Shown here piece after piece: positions 55,300 through 63,917 of a DNA stretch of 64,000 bases. Where the stretch lies: contig CAXXGM010000013.1 of assembly GCA_963677325.2 (NCBI GenBank), positions 282,832-346,831 on the forward strand, in the 5' to 3' direction. The notes below the pieces were generated by a model that searched no databases, was not told the DNA's origin, and worked only from the letters and a program-made list of their open reading frames with translations. This DNA comes from G963677325 sp963677325 (GTDB lineage: Bacteria; Bacteroidota; Bacteroidia; Bacteroidales; Prolixibacteraceae). A program made the translations under genes and the position numbers. Position 1 is the first letter of the stretch. Each line of letters starts with the position of its first letter.

Positions 55300-56613
55300 G
55301 TGATGAACTTAGATTTCAAACATTCGCGTTTTTCATCGGTCATAGTGCTGTTGGCAGGACTTATTATTGCGATTCTTTCTGCTTTCCAGGCGACTGCAAA
55401 AGAAAAAGAAAAACCTGCCGGTAACATGATTTACAGGGAATCTATTCATTCAGTCCGGTTTTTCAGGGATGGATGGGAATTTTCAATGCCCGTTTTTGAG
55501 CTGGGAAGCGATCAGCATCTTGTACTTCGGTTTGATGATCTCTCCGATCAGGTCAATAACTATTCCTATACCATTACGCATTGTGATTTTGACTGGTTCC
55601 CATCCAGATTATTGCCTTCAGAATACATGCAGGGATTTAACGAGAATCCCATAAACGATTATAAACAATCCATCAATACAACCATCTCTTATGTAAATTA
55701 TTTTCTTGCTATCCCTAATGAAAATGCGAAGCTGCTTTTATCTGGAAACTATCTTTTAACCGTCTTTGAAGAAGGGAAAAGAGATAAACCTGTACTGACA
55801 AGAAGATTTTACGTCCTGGAACCTTTAACAAAAATCAGCGGCATTGTTAAAAATGCAACTTTTGACTCTTACAAGGGACCAAACCAGGAGATTGATTTCA
55901 ATATCGATTATTCCAGGATCAAAATGCAGGACCCCCGCACCGAAGTTAAAGTTTCAGTTTTGCAGAATTCCATGGAAGATAATGCCCTCACCAGTCTCAA
56001 ACCTCAATACATCAGGGACAATCAATTAGTCTATGACTTTAATAAGGAGAACATTTTCCCCGCAGGCAACGAATTCCGGAATTTTGATATCAAAAATATT
56101 CAGACCAATGGATTTGGAGTTAAGTCCATTGATTTTATAAATCCCTATTTTCACATCAATCTGCAAACGGATGTCTTAAGAAATGCTGGTATTTATAAAA
56201 TGGAAAACGATCTGAATGGACATTATCTTGTAAAAAACGATCGTGCCAATGATCCTGAACTTGAATCAGACTATGTATTGGTCCATTTCTCGCTCCAGAC
56301 TCCTCAGCCTTTGACCGAGGGTGATATTTACGCTTTTGGCGAACTGTCTGATTGGAAATGCACGCCTTACAACCGGATGACCTACAATGTGAAGAACAAA
56401 CTATACGAGGGAACTCTTTCCCTGAAGCAGGGTTTTTATGACTACCACTATGTTTATGTTGAAAAAGGAAGCCCGGGAATCAACCATATCGCGCTCGAAG
56501 GCAGCCATGTGGAGACTGAAAATGATTACCAGATACTGGTTTATTATCATGGATTTGCATCCCGCTATGACCGGCTTATCGGCTTCAGGACAATTAATTC
56601 CGTCAAACAATAA
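55300..56613 (+). CDS. type IX secretion system plug protein (DUF5103)
   Basis: 437 residues, signal peptide (VLLAGLIIAILSAFQATAKE). The DUF5103 N-terminal domain (SVRFFRDGWEFSMPVFELGS, HCDFDWFPSRLLPSEYMQGF, INDYKQSINTTISYVNY) is followed by a C-terminal region with YAFGELSDWKCTPYNRMTYN. In Flavobacterium the Plug protein closes the extracellular or periplasmic mouth of the SprA translocon. This matches the T9SS cargo at the start of the window. Start GTG/ATG choice: the ATG at 55300 is used; short 5' space shared with the divergent repeat-protein gene. Confidence 0.88.
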   Translation: MMNLDFKHSRFSSVIVLLAGLIIAILSAFQATAKEKEKPAGNMIYRESIHSVRFFRDGWEFSMPVFELGSDQHLVLRFDDLSDQVNNYSYTITHCDFDWFPSRLLPSEYMQGFNENPINDYKQSINTTISYVNYFLAIPNENAKLLLSGNYLLTVFEEGKRDKPVLTRRFYVLEPLTKISGIVKNATFDSYKGPNQEIDFNIDYSRIKMQDPRTEVKVSVLQNSMEDNALTSLKPQYIRDNQLVYDFNKENIFPAGNEFRNFDIKNIQTNGFGVKSIDFINPYFHINLQTDVLRNAGIYKMENDLNGHYLVKNDRANDPELESDYVLVHFSLQTPQPLTEGDIYAFGELSDWKCTPYNRMTYNVKNKLYEGTLSLKQGFYDYHYVYVEKGSPGINHIALEGSHVETENDYQILVYYHGFASRYDRLIGFRTINSVKQ

Positions 56614-56730
56614 TTCCCGCAAACGTCTGGTTCCATGAGACGACAGTCACCAAAAAATCCGGACAACTGCCAAAATCTTTTCAGAACAGAATTGATCAGA
56701 TTAATACCCGAAAATCCCTTTCTTTTAAGC
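56614..56730. other. short intergenic before IS3 remnant
   Basis: No gene seen; leads directly to the IS3-type end at 56731. Confidence 0.3.
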
Positions 56731-57093
56731 TGTCTCGTCCTGATTTTTGTTTACAGTTTTGAACTAAGTTTTTCTAACATTTTCTTTTTAATTTCAAATC
56801 TTTACTTTTGTCAGCATCAGATGAAACGGAAAAAGGCTCTGCTGGCGAGCAACCTTCGAGGGATAAATCTGATTCAGTGAGAATAAAACTTGTCCTGGCA
56901 ATGATTTCGAGCCGGGACTTTTTATTTTTATTCTTTCTGATCAGGATGCCTAAAAAAACGCATGTCGCGAAGCGACAAATATTCCAATCAAAGAGTTTAG
57001 CTGCTTTTTTCAGAAGCGACAAAACTAAGGATCTTTTTCTCATCTTTCCCTTTGCTGTAATTATAATTCTTCCAAAGTTTTCTCATTTCACCT
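56731..57093 (-). mobile_element. 363-bp remnant of the IS3 element (left end with ncRNA)
   Basis: Matches 30006-30368 over its full length as far as I compared, and two ORFs read from both copies translate identically. It includes the inverted end TGTCTCGTCCTGA, the ncRNA candidate (here 56817-56923) and the last ~97 bp of orfB. The match stops at 57093 where a REP/BIME-like element begins; the rest of the IS and its right end are missing. Confidence 0.9.
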
Positions 57094-57094
57094 C

Positions 57095-57252
57095 GCTGCC
57101 GCACGATTGTATCGTGTGGCATTATTTATACCTTCGCATAATTACATTGATTTTTTTTGAGCAGTAGTGCTCTTGATTATGCTGGAGAGAAAGGGATTTT
57201 GGACAATGTTATTGTTATAAGATAATGCCACACGATACAATCGTGCGGCAGC
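57095..57252. repeat. REP/BIME-like pair, 31-bp perfect inverted ends
   Basis: 57095-57125 and 57222-57252 are exact reverse complements (gctgccgcacgattgtatcg onward). Each arm itself folds: gccgcacgat pairs with atcgtgtggc through one G-U. A 96-bp spacer holds no ORF. The form suits a BIME moved by a REP-associated tyrosine transposase, or a small MITE. Confidence 0.8.
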
Positions 57253-57340
57253 TGGGCAGCTGGGGTATCCTCGGAAGACATTAAAAATATGTATTTAATA
57301 CCTAAATTTGTATTTAATACCTGGATTGACTTTTATATTT

Positions 57341-57565
57341 ATGGCTATGGGAAGATCATCTAAAAAACAATTTTGGGACGAAACGAATAAAGATCCTGAA
57401 AATTATAGATGGGGTTTTATATACTGGAATAGAGCCGATAAAAGAAGTATAGTTCCCAAAAGCAATCCCTATTTAGGATGGACTCTGAATTTTGCGAATC
57501 CGGTCTCCTATATTATTATAATTCTTTTTGTCCTGTTAATTTTTTTAATGAAGTGGATTTCCTAA
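57341..57565 (+). CDS. DUF5808-like small membrane protein
   Basis: About 74 residues from the ATG at 57341 (an ATG at 57308 would add 11 hydrophobic residues without a clear purpose). Motif ETNKDPENYRWGFIYWNRAD, then RSIVPKSNPYLGWTLNFANP, matches DUF5808, with a C-terminal membrane span (YIIIILFVLLIFLMKW). Role unknown. It ends 13 bp before ubiX and is probably co-transcribed. Confidence 0.7.
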   Translation: MAMGRSSKKQFWDETNKDPENYRWGFIYWNRADKRSIVPKSNPYLGWTLNFANPVSYIIIILFVLLIFLMKWIS

Positions 57566-57578
57566 AATAACTTGAAGG

Positions 57579-58157
57579 ATGGGTAAAAAAATAATTGTGG
57601 CTGTTACCGGAGCAAGCGGAGCGATTTACGCCAAAAGATTGTTAGTTAGGCTTCAGAATTTACAGGATCAATACGAGGAGTGTCATGTGGTCTACACGCA
57701 AAATGCTAAAGACATCTGGGAGGACGAACTTGGCGATTCCCCTGATGACCAAGGATTTCCATTCACGGTTTGGGATTTGAATGACTTCTTTGCTCCTTTT
57801 GCCTCAGGTTCCGCGGAATTTGATACGATGATCGTGATTCCCTGTTCGATGGGAACTCTGGGCCGGATTGCATCGGGAATAAGTGACAACCTTATTTCCA
57901 GAGCCGCTGACGTAATTCTTAAAGAGAGAAAACGGCTGATTCTGGTGACACGGGAAAATCCGTTAAATCTGATTCAATTGAGGAACATGACTCTGCTGAC
58001 CGAAGCCGGTGCAATTATTGCTTCAGCATCCCCATCCTTTTACAGCCATCCGAAAACAATTAATGAGGCAGTGGATACGGTAGTAAACAGGATTCTGGAT
58101 CTGGCAGGCCTGATGAATGATGGGTATAGATGGCAAGGGAAGGCCGAAGGGATTTAG
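57579..58157 (+). CDS. ubiX: flavin prenyltransferase UbiX
   Basis: 192 residues. Attaches a dimethylallyl group to FMN to make the prenyl-FMN cofactor of UbiD-type decarboxylases. VAVTGASGAIYAKRLLVRL is the FMN loop; MIVIPCSMGTLGRIASGISD, ERKRLILVTRENPLN and LRNMTLLTEAGAIIASASP are family segments. No ubiD in the window. The 3' end (EGI then TAG) lies in an AGGCTTAAG-type repeat shared with the end of comF. Confidence 0.93.
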   Translation: MGKKIIVAVTGASGAIYAKRLLVRLQNLQDQYEECHVVYTQNAKDIWEDELGDSPDDQGFPFTVWDLNDFFAPFASGSAEFDTMIVIPCSMGTLGRIASGISDNLISRAADVILKERKRLILVTRENPLNLIQLRNMTLLTEAGAIIASASPSFYSHPKTINEAVDTVVNRILDLAGLMNDGYRWQGKAEGI

Positions 58158-58176
58158 GCATAAGCCTTAAGCCTCC

Positions 58177-58863
58177 TCACGCATTCGCAAGAACGGCGAT
58201 ACTAACTTTAACGCCTTTTATTTTCAGTAATTCCTGACAGCAGGATTCCAATGTTGCGCCTGTAGTGATCACATCATCCACAAGCAAAAGGTGCCTGTCT
58301 TCAAATGCTCCACTGTTTTTGACATCAAATATTCCCGATACATTTTGCCAACGTTCGTACCTGCTTTTAGAGGTTTGCGAGGTGGTATGTTTTAATCTGA
58401 TCAGATTATTTATGATCAAAGGCTTGTTCATGGCTTCAGCAATCCCCCTGCAGATTTCAATGCTTTGATTGTATCCTCTCCCCCTTTGCTTCTTTTTATG
58501 CAATGGAACGGGGATAATGGAATCAATTTCCTGAAATTCTTTCGTTTGCATAAGATCAGAACCAAAGAGGAATCCTAATCTGGATCCAATATCTTTTTTG
58601 CCCTTGTATTTTAGCTGATGCAGCAAATGCTGAACTTTACCTCCTTTATCAAATTGGCAGAAAGAATTTCCATAAACAATATCGGTCCTGCCAATGAATA
58701 TATCCGCAACCGGATTTTGACTAAAATCACTAAAATGTGTTCTGGGCAGATCGGCAAGGCAGCCGAGGCAAAGAATATCTTCTCCTTTTACGAGCGGGGT
58801 ATTGCATCCTGCACATAACCGGGGGTAAAAGAGATCAATCAAATCATTAAGAACTGACATCAT
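58177..58863 (-). CDS. comF: ComF family phosphoribosyltransferase-like protein
   Basis: 228 residues. N-terminal zinc-type Cys set (CAGCNTPLVKGEDILCLGCL) and a C-terminal PRTase domain with the PRPP loop HLLLVDDVITTGATLESCC. Core IIPVPLHKKKQRGRGYNQS is ComF-specific. ComF family members take part in DNA uptake in competent bacteria; the biochemical activity is unproven. Convergent with ubiX, 19 bp between stops. Confidence 0.9.
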   Translation of the reverse strand: MMSVLNDLIDLFYPRLCAGCNTPLVKGEDILCLGCLADLPRTHFSDFSQNPVADIFIGRTDIVYGNSFCQFDKGGKVQHLLHQLKYKGKKDIGSRLGFLFGSDLMQTKEFQEIDSIIPVPLHKKKQRGRGYNQSIEICRGIAEAMNKPLIINNLIRLKHTTSQTSKSRYERWQNVSGIFDVKNSGAFEDRHLLLVDDVITTGATLESCCQELLKIKGVKVSIAVLANA

Positions 58864-59009
58864 CCGCTTATGTAATCAGATCATTTGACTTCTGTAATTG
58901 TAAAGACAAGAGAGTTGCGTAATGTAAGACAAAAACATTTTCTTATTGTCATAAGAAATATACAATGTACAACCTTTTTTTGTATCTTGAGGTGCTAAAT
59001 ATTTGATTT

Positions 59010-61226
59010 ATGGCAAAAAATAGTCAGGAAAAGAAGGCCTCGAAGTTTAATAAGACAGGGATAAAGAACGCTGTTCTCTCGATCTATTATGACAATGTCA
59101 ATAAGGCTTTTAATTACAAACAATTAGCTTCCATGATTGAGGCTGATGATGAGAATTCGAAAAAACTGCTTAACAATGTACTGATGGAACTCCGGGATGC
59201 TGAAACTCTCGATGAGATAGAACGCGGGAAATTTAAGCTGAAATACCAGGGAGGATTTGTTACAGGGATTATTGATACCAACCCCAAAGGATACGGGGAG
59301 TTAACCAGTAAAGAACTTGCAGAGCCTGTCTTTATAGCAGAAGCAAACATGAGGCATGCGTTGGATGGCGATAAAGTCAGGGTGCGCTTATACGCCCGCC
59401 GCAAAAGCAGCACACCGGAAGGGGAAGTTATTGAGGTGCTCGAAAGAGCAAAAACTACTTTCGTGGGGACCGTTGAGATTTCCCAATTTACTGCTTTTCT
59501 CATTCCTTCACGGAAAGCTCCTTTCGATCTCTATATTCCAAAAGATAAGCTCAACGGAGCCACCAACGGACAAAAAGCCATTGCCCGTATTCTTGACTGG
59601 CCCGAGAATGCGCACAACCCATTTGCTGAAATTGTGGAAGTCCTTGGAGACGCAGGCGACAACAATACAGAGATGCACGCCATTTTGGCCGAATTCGGGT
59701 TGCCTTATAAATATCCTGAAAAGGTAGATCAGGCAGCCAATAAGATTCCCATGGAGATCTCCCGGGAGGAGATAAAAAAACGATGGGATTTCCGGAATGT
59801 AACGACTTTTACAATAGACCCGGCTGATGCAAAGGATTTTGATGATGCCCTTTCGCTTCGCAAACTGGATAATGGACTTTGGGAAATCGGAGTTCATATT
59901 GCAGATGTAACACACTATGTACAACCGTCTACTTTGCTGGAGGAGGAAGCTTATAATCGTGCCACTTCGGTTTATCTGGTGGACAGGGTCGTGCCCATGC
60001 TTCCTGAAAGGCTTTCAAACGGAGTATGTTCGCTCAGACCGGAGGAGGAAAAACTGTGCTTTTCAGCCGTATTCCAGATCGATGATGAAAGTAAGATACA
60101 TCAACAGTGGTTCGGGCGTACTGTAATCCGTTCTAACAGGAGATTTTCCTACGAAGAGGCTCAGGAAGTAATTGAGACCGGAGAAGGTGATTTAAAAGAA
60201 GAAATCCTAACCCTGCACCGTCTGGCTCAGATATTAAGAAAGAAACGCTTTGAGGAAGGATCCATGGGATTTGACCGGGTGGAAGTAAAATTTGAGATTG
60301 ATGCCAAAGGAAGACCGCTCAGCGTATTTTATAAAGAGAATAAAGAATCCAACAACCTGATAGAGGAATTCATGCTTCTGGCCAACAAGATGGTCGCCGA
60401 GCTGATCGGCAAACCAGGAGAAAAAAAGAAAGAAAGGACTTTTGTTTACAGGATACACGATAAGCCGGATCCGGATAAACTGGATTCCTTTAACCATTTT
60501 ATCAAACGGTTCGGCTATAATATCAACACAAACAACGCCCAGGCTGTGGCCTCTTCCATGAATCAACTCATCGATCAGGTAAACGGGAAAAAAGAACAGA
60601 ATGTGATCGAGACTCTGGCCATAAGAACAATGGCCAAAGCCGAATACTCAACCCGTAACATCGGACATTATGGTCTTGGATTTGATTATTACACGCATTT
60701 CACCTCCCCCATCCGCCGGTATCCCGATATGATGGTACACAGGCTCCTTGCAAGATATCTTGCCGATGGCCGCTCTGTGCCGGCGAATCAATGGGAAGAA
60801 ATGTGTAAACACTCATCCGATATGGAGACCCGCGCCGCTAACGCAGAAAGAGCCTCAATTAAATACAAGCAGGTTGAATTTATGGCCGATAAATTAGGTC
60901 AGGTTTTCAAAGGGGTGATCTCAGGGGTAAAGGATTGGGGTATATATGTAGAAATAGAGGAGAACAAATGTGAGGGAATGATTCCCATGCATGAGTTGTC
61001 AGATGACTACTATGAATTTGACGAAAAGAACTATTGCATCACAGGCAGAAGGTTTCATAAAAAATATCAGCTGGGCGATGAAATTGAAGTTGAAGTGGTA
61101 AGGGCAAACCTTGAAAAAAAGCAGCTGGATTTCAGGATTGCGGGTGAAGAGCCTAAAACAAATGGCAGACAAAGAAGTGTTTCCAAAAAAAAGAGTATTC
61201 CCAAAAAAGGAAGAAAAAGACGATAG
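59010..61226 (+). CDS. rnr: ribonuclease R
   Basis: 738 residues, RNase II family 3'-to-5' exoribonuclease that degrades structured RNA. Order: N-terminal HTH/OB region (1-80), cold-shock domains (~85-220), RNB catalytic core with the Asp cluster TIDPADAKDFDDALSLR, TSPIRRYPDMMVHRLLARYL, an S1 domain (FKGVISGVKDWGIYVEIEEN) and a Lys/Arg-rich tail. The 3' end overlaps the next gene by about 65 bp in another frame. Confidence 0.95.
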   Translation: MAKNSQEKKASKFNKTGIKNAVLSIYYDNVNKAFNYKQLASMIEADDENSKKLLNNVLMELRDAETLDEIERGKFKLKYQGGFVTGIIDTNPKGYGELTSKELAEPVFIAEANMRHALDGDKVRVRLYARRKSSTPEGEVIEVLERAKTTFVGTVEISQFTAFLIPSRKAPFDLYIPKDKLNGATNGQKAIARILDWPENAHNPFAEIVEVLGDAGDNNTEMHAILAEFGLPYKYPEKVDQAANKIPMEISREEIKKRWDFRNVTTFTIDPADAKDFDDALSLRKLDNGLWEIGVHIADVTHYVQPSTLLEEEAYNRATSVYLVDRVVPMLPERLSNGVCSLRPEEEKLCFSAVFQIDDESKIHQQWFGRTVIRSNRRFSYEEAQEVIETGEGDLKEEILTLHRLAQILRKKRFEEGSMGFDRVEVKFEIDAKGRPLSVFYKENKESNNLIEEFMLLANKMVAELIGKPGEKKKERTFVYRIHDKPDPDKLDSFNHFIKRFGYNINTNNAQAVASSMNQLIDQVNGKKEQNVIETLAIRTMAKAEYSTRNIGHYGLGFDYYTHFTSPIRRYPDMMVHRLLARYLADGRSVPANQWEEMCKHSSDMETRAANAERASIKYKQVEFMADKLGQVFKGVISGVKDWGIYVEIEENKCEGMIPMHELSDDYYEFDEKNYCITGRRFHKKYQLGDEIEVEVVRANLEKKQLDFRIAGEEPKTNGRQRSVSKKKSIPKKGRKRR

Positions 61227-61614
61227 AATCGTAATTTTTGATGGAGTTTGTAATCTATGCAACAGAGCGGTTCAATTCATTATCAGAAGAGATCCACGGG
61301 CAGGATTTAAATTCGCAGCCCTGCAGTCTGATTATGCACAAGTTATTCTAAAAGACCGTGAATATAAATTTGAGCAGCCTGATTTTATTCTTTACGTCAG
61401 AGGAAACAAGATCCATGTAAAATCTACAGCTGTATTGTTCATTCTAAAAGATTTGGGAGGTATTTGGAATAAATTTTACGCTTTCATGATCCTCCCAAAA
61501 TTCATCAGAGATTATTTGTATGATAAAATAGCAAAGAACCGTTATACTCTTTTTGGGAAAAAGGAGACTTGTATGATTCCAGGTCCGGATATAAAGTCAA
61601 GATTTCCTGAATAA
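61162..61614 (+). CDS. DCC family thiol-disulfide oxidoreductase-like protein
   Basis: About 150 residues from the ATG at 61162. The signature VIFDGVCNLCNRAVQFII gives the DxxCxxC motif of the DCC (DUF393) family; RAGFKFAALQSDYA and KSTAVLFILKDLGGIWNKF follow. DCC proteins are thought to have a thioredoxin-like fold. An earlier ATG at 61111 lies deeper inside rnr. The coding start uses the same Lys-rich DNA that encodes the rnr tail, so both N- and C-termini are basic. Confidence 0.82.
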   Translation: MADKEVFPKKRVFPKKEEKDDRIVIFDGVCNLCNRAVQFIIRRDPRAGFKFAALQSDYAQVILKDREYKFEQPDFILYVRGNKIHVKSTAVLFILKDLGGIWNKFYAFMILPKFIRDYLYDKIAKNRYTLFGKKETCMIPGPDIKSRFPE

Positions 61615-61623
61615 TCTCTTTTC

Positions 61624-61882
61624 TAAGAGACTGTTTAAATTTAGTTCTTTTTGGATTTTAAGTAGTTCAACCCCTTCGGGGTTGAGGTCTTATATGTCAC
61701 ATTTTCCGTGGGTTACCCTCACGGTTATTCATATTAAACCCTTTCAGGGTATAAAGCATATTTAAGTCCGAAGGACTTGAATATGAATGACCTCCGGTGT
61801 AACCGGAGGCACTGAAATACATACAATACAGAACCCCGAAGTGGGTTCAACTTTGTTAAAAAGAAATTTAAACAGTTTCTTA
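61624..61882. mobile_element. hairpin-rich MITE-like element
   Basis: Ends are inverted: taagagactgtttaaattt (left) and taagaaactgtttaaattt (right complement). Inside are at least five GC hairpins: caaccccttcggggttg, gtgggttaccctcac, aaaccctttcagggt, agtccgaaggact and cctccggtgtaaccggagg. No ORF. A clear target duplication was not found, and it abuts the next repeat copy. Confidence 0.6.
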
Positions 61883-62012
61883 GTAATTGGAATAAAATAA
61901 TGCCGTATGAGGCTTATAGCCTAAAGGTGTTTAGGCCAAAGATAAAAGAGGAATATTATGATCCTTCACCCTAAAGTCTAAACTCCTTCAGCCTAAAAAT
62001 ACGACATTACTT
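61881..62012. repeat. dispersed palindromic element, copy 2 (~132 bp)
   Basis: Closely matches copy 1 (27115-27260); it lacks the ~11-bp atattcttgac portion near the right end. Contains the xseB stop codon (62007-62009). Confidence 0.85.
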
Positions 62013-62225
62013 ATGATCCATTTCTTTTAGGATATTTCCAATCTCTTCTTCGGTATTTTTGAGTTTTTCCTTACAGGTTTTGATTAGAAGTGAAACCCTT
62101 TTGACTTTTTCGGATAACTCATCAACGTCCAGCTCGTTATTTTCAATCTGTGCCAGTATTTCCTCGATTTCAGTTATTGCTTCTTTGTATGTTCCGGTAT
62201 TGTTATCCATGAGAGATCGTATCAT
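62007..62225 (-). CDS. xseB: exodeoxyribonuclease VII small subunit
   Basis: 72 residues (67 if MDNNTGTYK at 62210 is the start). Helical hairpin protein: YKEAITEIEEILAQIENNEL and DVDELSEKVKRVSLLIKTCK match XseB. With XseA it degrades single-stranded DNA from both ends. Separated from xseA by ~190 bp that hold repeat copy 3. The stop codon lies in repeat copy 2. Confidence 0.9.
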   Translation of the reverse strand: MIRSLMDNNTGTYKEAITEIEEILAQIENNELDVDELSEKVKRVSLLIKTCKEKLKNTEEEIGNILKEMDHK

Positions 62226-62268
62226 AAATTAATCAAAAATACAAAAAGTATCATTACCTGGTAAATAT

Positions 62269-62390
62269 AAGTAATTGGAATAAATTAATGTCGCATGAGC
62301 CTTATAGGCTATAGGTGTTTAGGACAAAGGTAAAAGGGGTATATTATTCCTTCAGCCTAAAAATACGACATTATATTCTTGACAGTACTT
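62269..62390. repeat. dispersed palindromic element, copy 3 (~122 bp)
   Basis: Matches copies 1 and 2 (left aagtaattggaataaa, right end with ttcttgacagtactt) but lacks ~20 bp in the middle. It lies between xseA and xseB, 27 bp after the xseA stop. Confidence 0.85.
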
Positions 62391-62416
62391 ATATTAGGCC
62401 TGGATGTAAAGGATAT

Positions 62417-63871
62417 TTATTTAAGATCAGTCCCGCTTTTATCCGTAACCTTACTGAGTATGATCCCTTTTTGAAGAACTGTTTTGATTGTGTCGTCCTT
62501 TTGAATCATGGAAATATCCTTAATGATCCTGCCATGACAGGTGGTGATGGAATATCCCCGTGCAAGAATTCTCTCCGGATCTTTGAGATATATTTCCTGT
62601 GAAATCATATCCAGTTTATGGTGTTCCGTTACCATCCTTCTCCGGAGTGTCTGTATAACAGATGATAAATTCCTGTTTAATTCCTCCAGTGTAAAAGGAA
62701 TCATCATTTTTAATGCTGACAAAGTCAGACTTCCGGCTGCTTCGGCTCTTTTGGATTCCTTGGATAAATATTGCCTGACAACTCTTCTGAATTCTTCCTG
62801 TCTGTTTGCGAGTGCACTATTGCGGTTATAAACGGCCATCTTAACCAAATGATCTGTTTTCCACAACATTTGATTTAAGGTCTGAGTCCGGTGATTTATT
62901 TTATCATGGATTAGAGGACCTGCTGTTCTGGACAATCGATCAATTTCTTTATTTCTGTCATCAAACAGTTGATGAATAGATTCTATTAAAAAGGATTCGG
63001 CCTCTGAGAGTCTTAGATCAAACTTAGCCACAACCCCTATTAAAAATTCAGCTACAGCTGTCGGTGTTTTCAGACGTGTATGAGCCACCATATCCACAAC
63101 TGAATTATCTTTTTCATGACCGATTCCGGTTATAACGGGTAACGGAAATTGAGTAACGTAGTATGCGATGTTGTAATTATCAAAACAGCTTAAGTCAAAT
63201 TGGGATCCCCCACCCCGGATAATTACCACCACATCAAAATAATTCTCATAATGATAGATCTGTTCCAATGCATGAATGACAGAGGCTTCGGTCTGTGCCC
63301 CCTGCATGACTGCGGGAAAAAGTTTATGATAAAATACATATCCTCCCTGATTATTATTCAGTTGGTCTATGAAATCCTGATACCCGGCTGCCGTTTCAGA
63401 AGAGATTATGGCAATCCGTTGGGGAACTTCAGGAAAATCCACCTCCTTGTTCATATCCAGGACACCCTCTGAGGTTAACCTATTGATGATTTCAGCTTTT
63501 CTTCGTGCCAAATCTCCAAGAGTATAGGTAGGATCTATATCCTGAATGTTAAGACTGTATCCATAAAGCTCATGAAATTCTATAGTCACCTGGACCAGGA
63601 CTTTTAGCCCCTCAACAAGAAGCTGTCCGGTTGTTGTTTCAAAATAAGGCTTAAGCATCCTGTATATGTATGACCATATGGTAGCACGCGCCTGGGCAAC
63701 AACGGTGTCTGTGGCAGTATCCTTTTCGATCAATACAAGATAACAGTGCCCGCTTCGGTTAGTTTTCATTTCCGATATTTCACCGACGACCCATAATTTA
63801 GCGGGGAAGGCCCCTGTCATTACCTGTTTGACCAATCCGTTTAATTCGGACAATTTCATCATCTCATTCAT
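62417..63871 (-). CDS. xseA: exodeoxyribonuclease VII large subunit
   Basis: 484 residues. N-terminal OB fold (LNGLVKQVMTGAFPAKLWVV, GEISEMKTNRSGHCYLVLIE), catalytic core (PQRIAIISSETAAGYQDFID, VVVIIRGGGSQFDLSCFDN, ITGIGHEKDNSVVDMVAHTR, TPTAVAEFLI) and a long coiled-coil C-terminus that binds XseB. Acts with XseB in repair and mismatch repair. Slightly longer than the E. coli enzyme. Confidence 0.95.
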   Translation of the reverse strand: MNEMMKLSELNGLVKQVMTGAFPAKLWVVGEISEMKTNRSGHCYLVLIEKDTATDTVVAQARATIWSYIYRMLKPYFETTTGQLLVEGLKVLVQVTIEFHELYGYSLNIQDIDPTYTLGDLARRKAEIINRLTSEGVLDMNKEVDFPEVPQRIAIISSETAAGYQDFIDQLNNNQGGYVFYHKLFPAVMQGAQTEASVIHALEQIYHYENYFDVVVIIRGGGSQFDLSCFDNYNIAYYVTQFPLPVITGIGHEKDNSVVDMVAHTRLKTPTAVAEFLIGVVAKFDLRLSEAESFLIESIHQLFDDRNKEIDRLSRTAGPLIHDKINHRTQTLNQMLWKTDHLVKMAVYNRNSALANRQEEFRRVVRQYLSKESKRAEAAGSLTLSALKMMIPFTLEELNRNLSSVIQTLRRRMVTEHHKLDMISQEIYLKDPERILARGYSITTCHGRIIKDISMIQKDDTIKTVLQKGIILSKVTDKSGTDLK

Positions 63872-63917
63872 AGAGCAGAGAGCATAGGGCTTGGAGCATA
63901 GGGCATAGAGCAGATCC
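63871..63917. repeat. GAGCATAGGGC-type short direct repeats
   Basis: agagcagagagcatagggct, then tggagcatagggcatagagc: three or four degenerate repeats just upstream of xseA. The rest to 64000 is intergenic with no gene seen. Confidence 0.5.
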
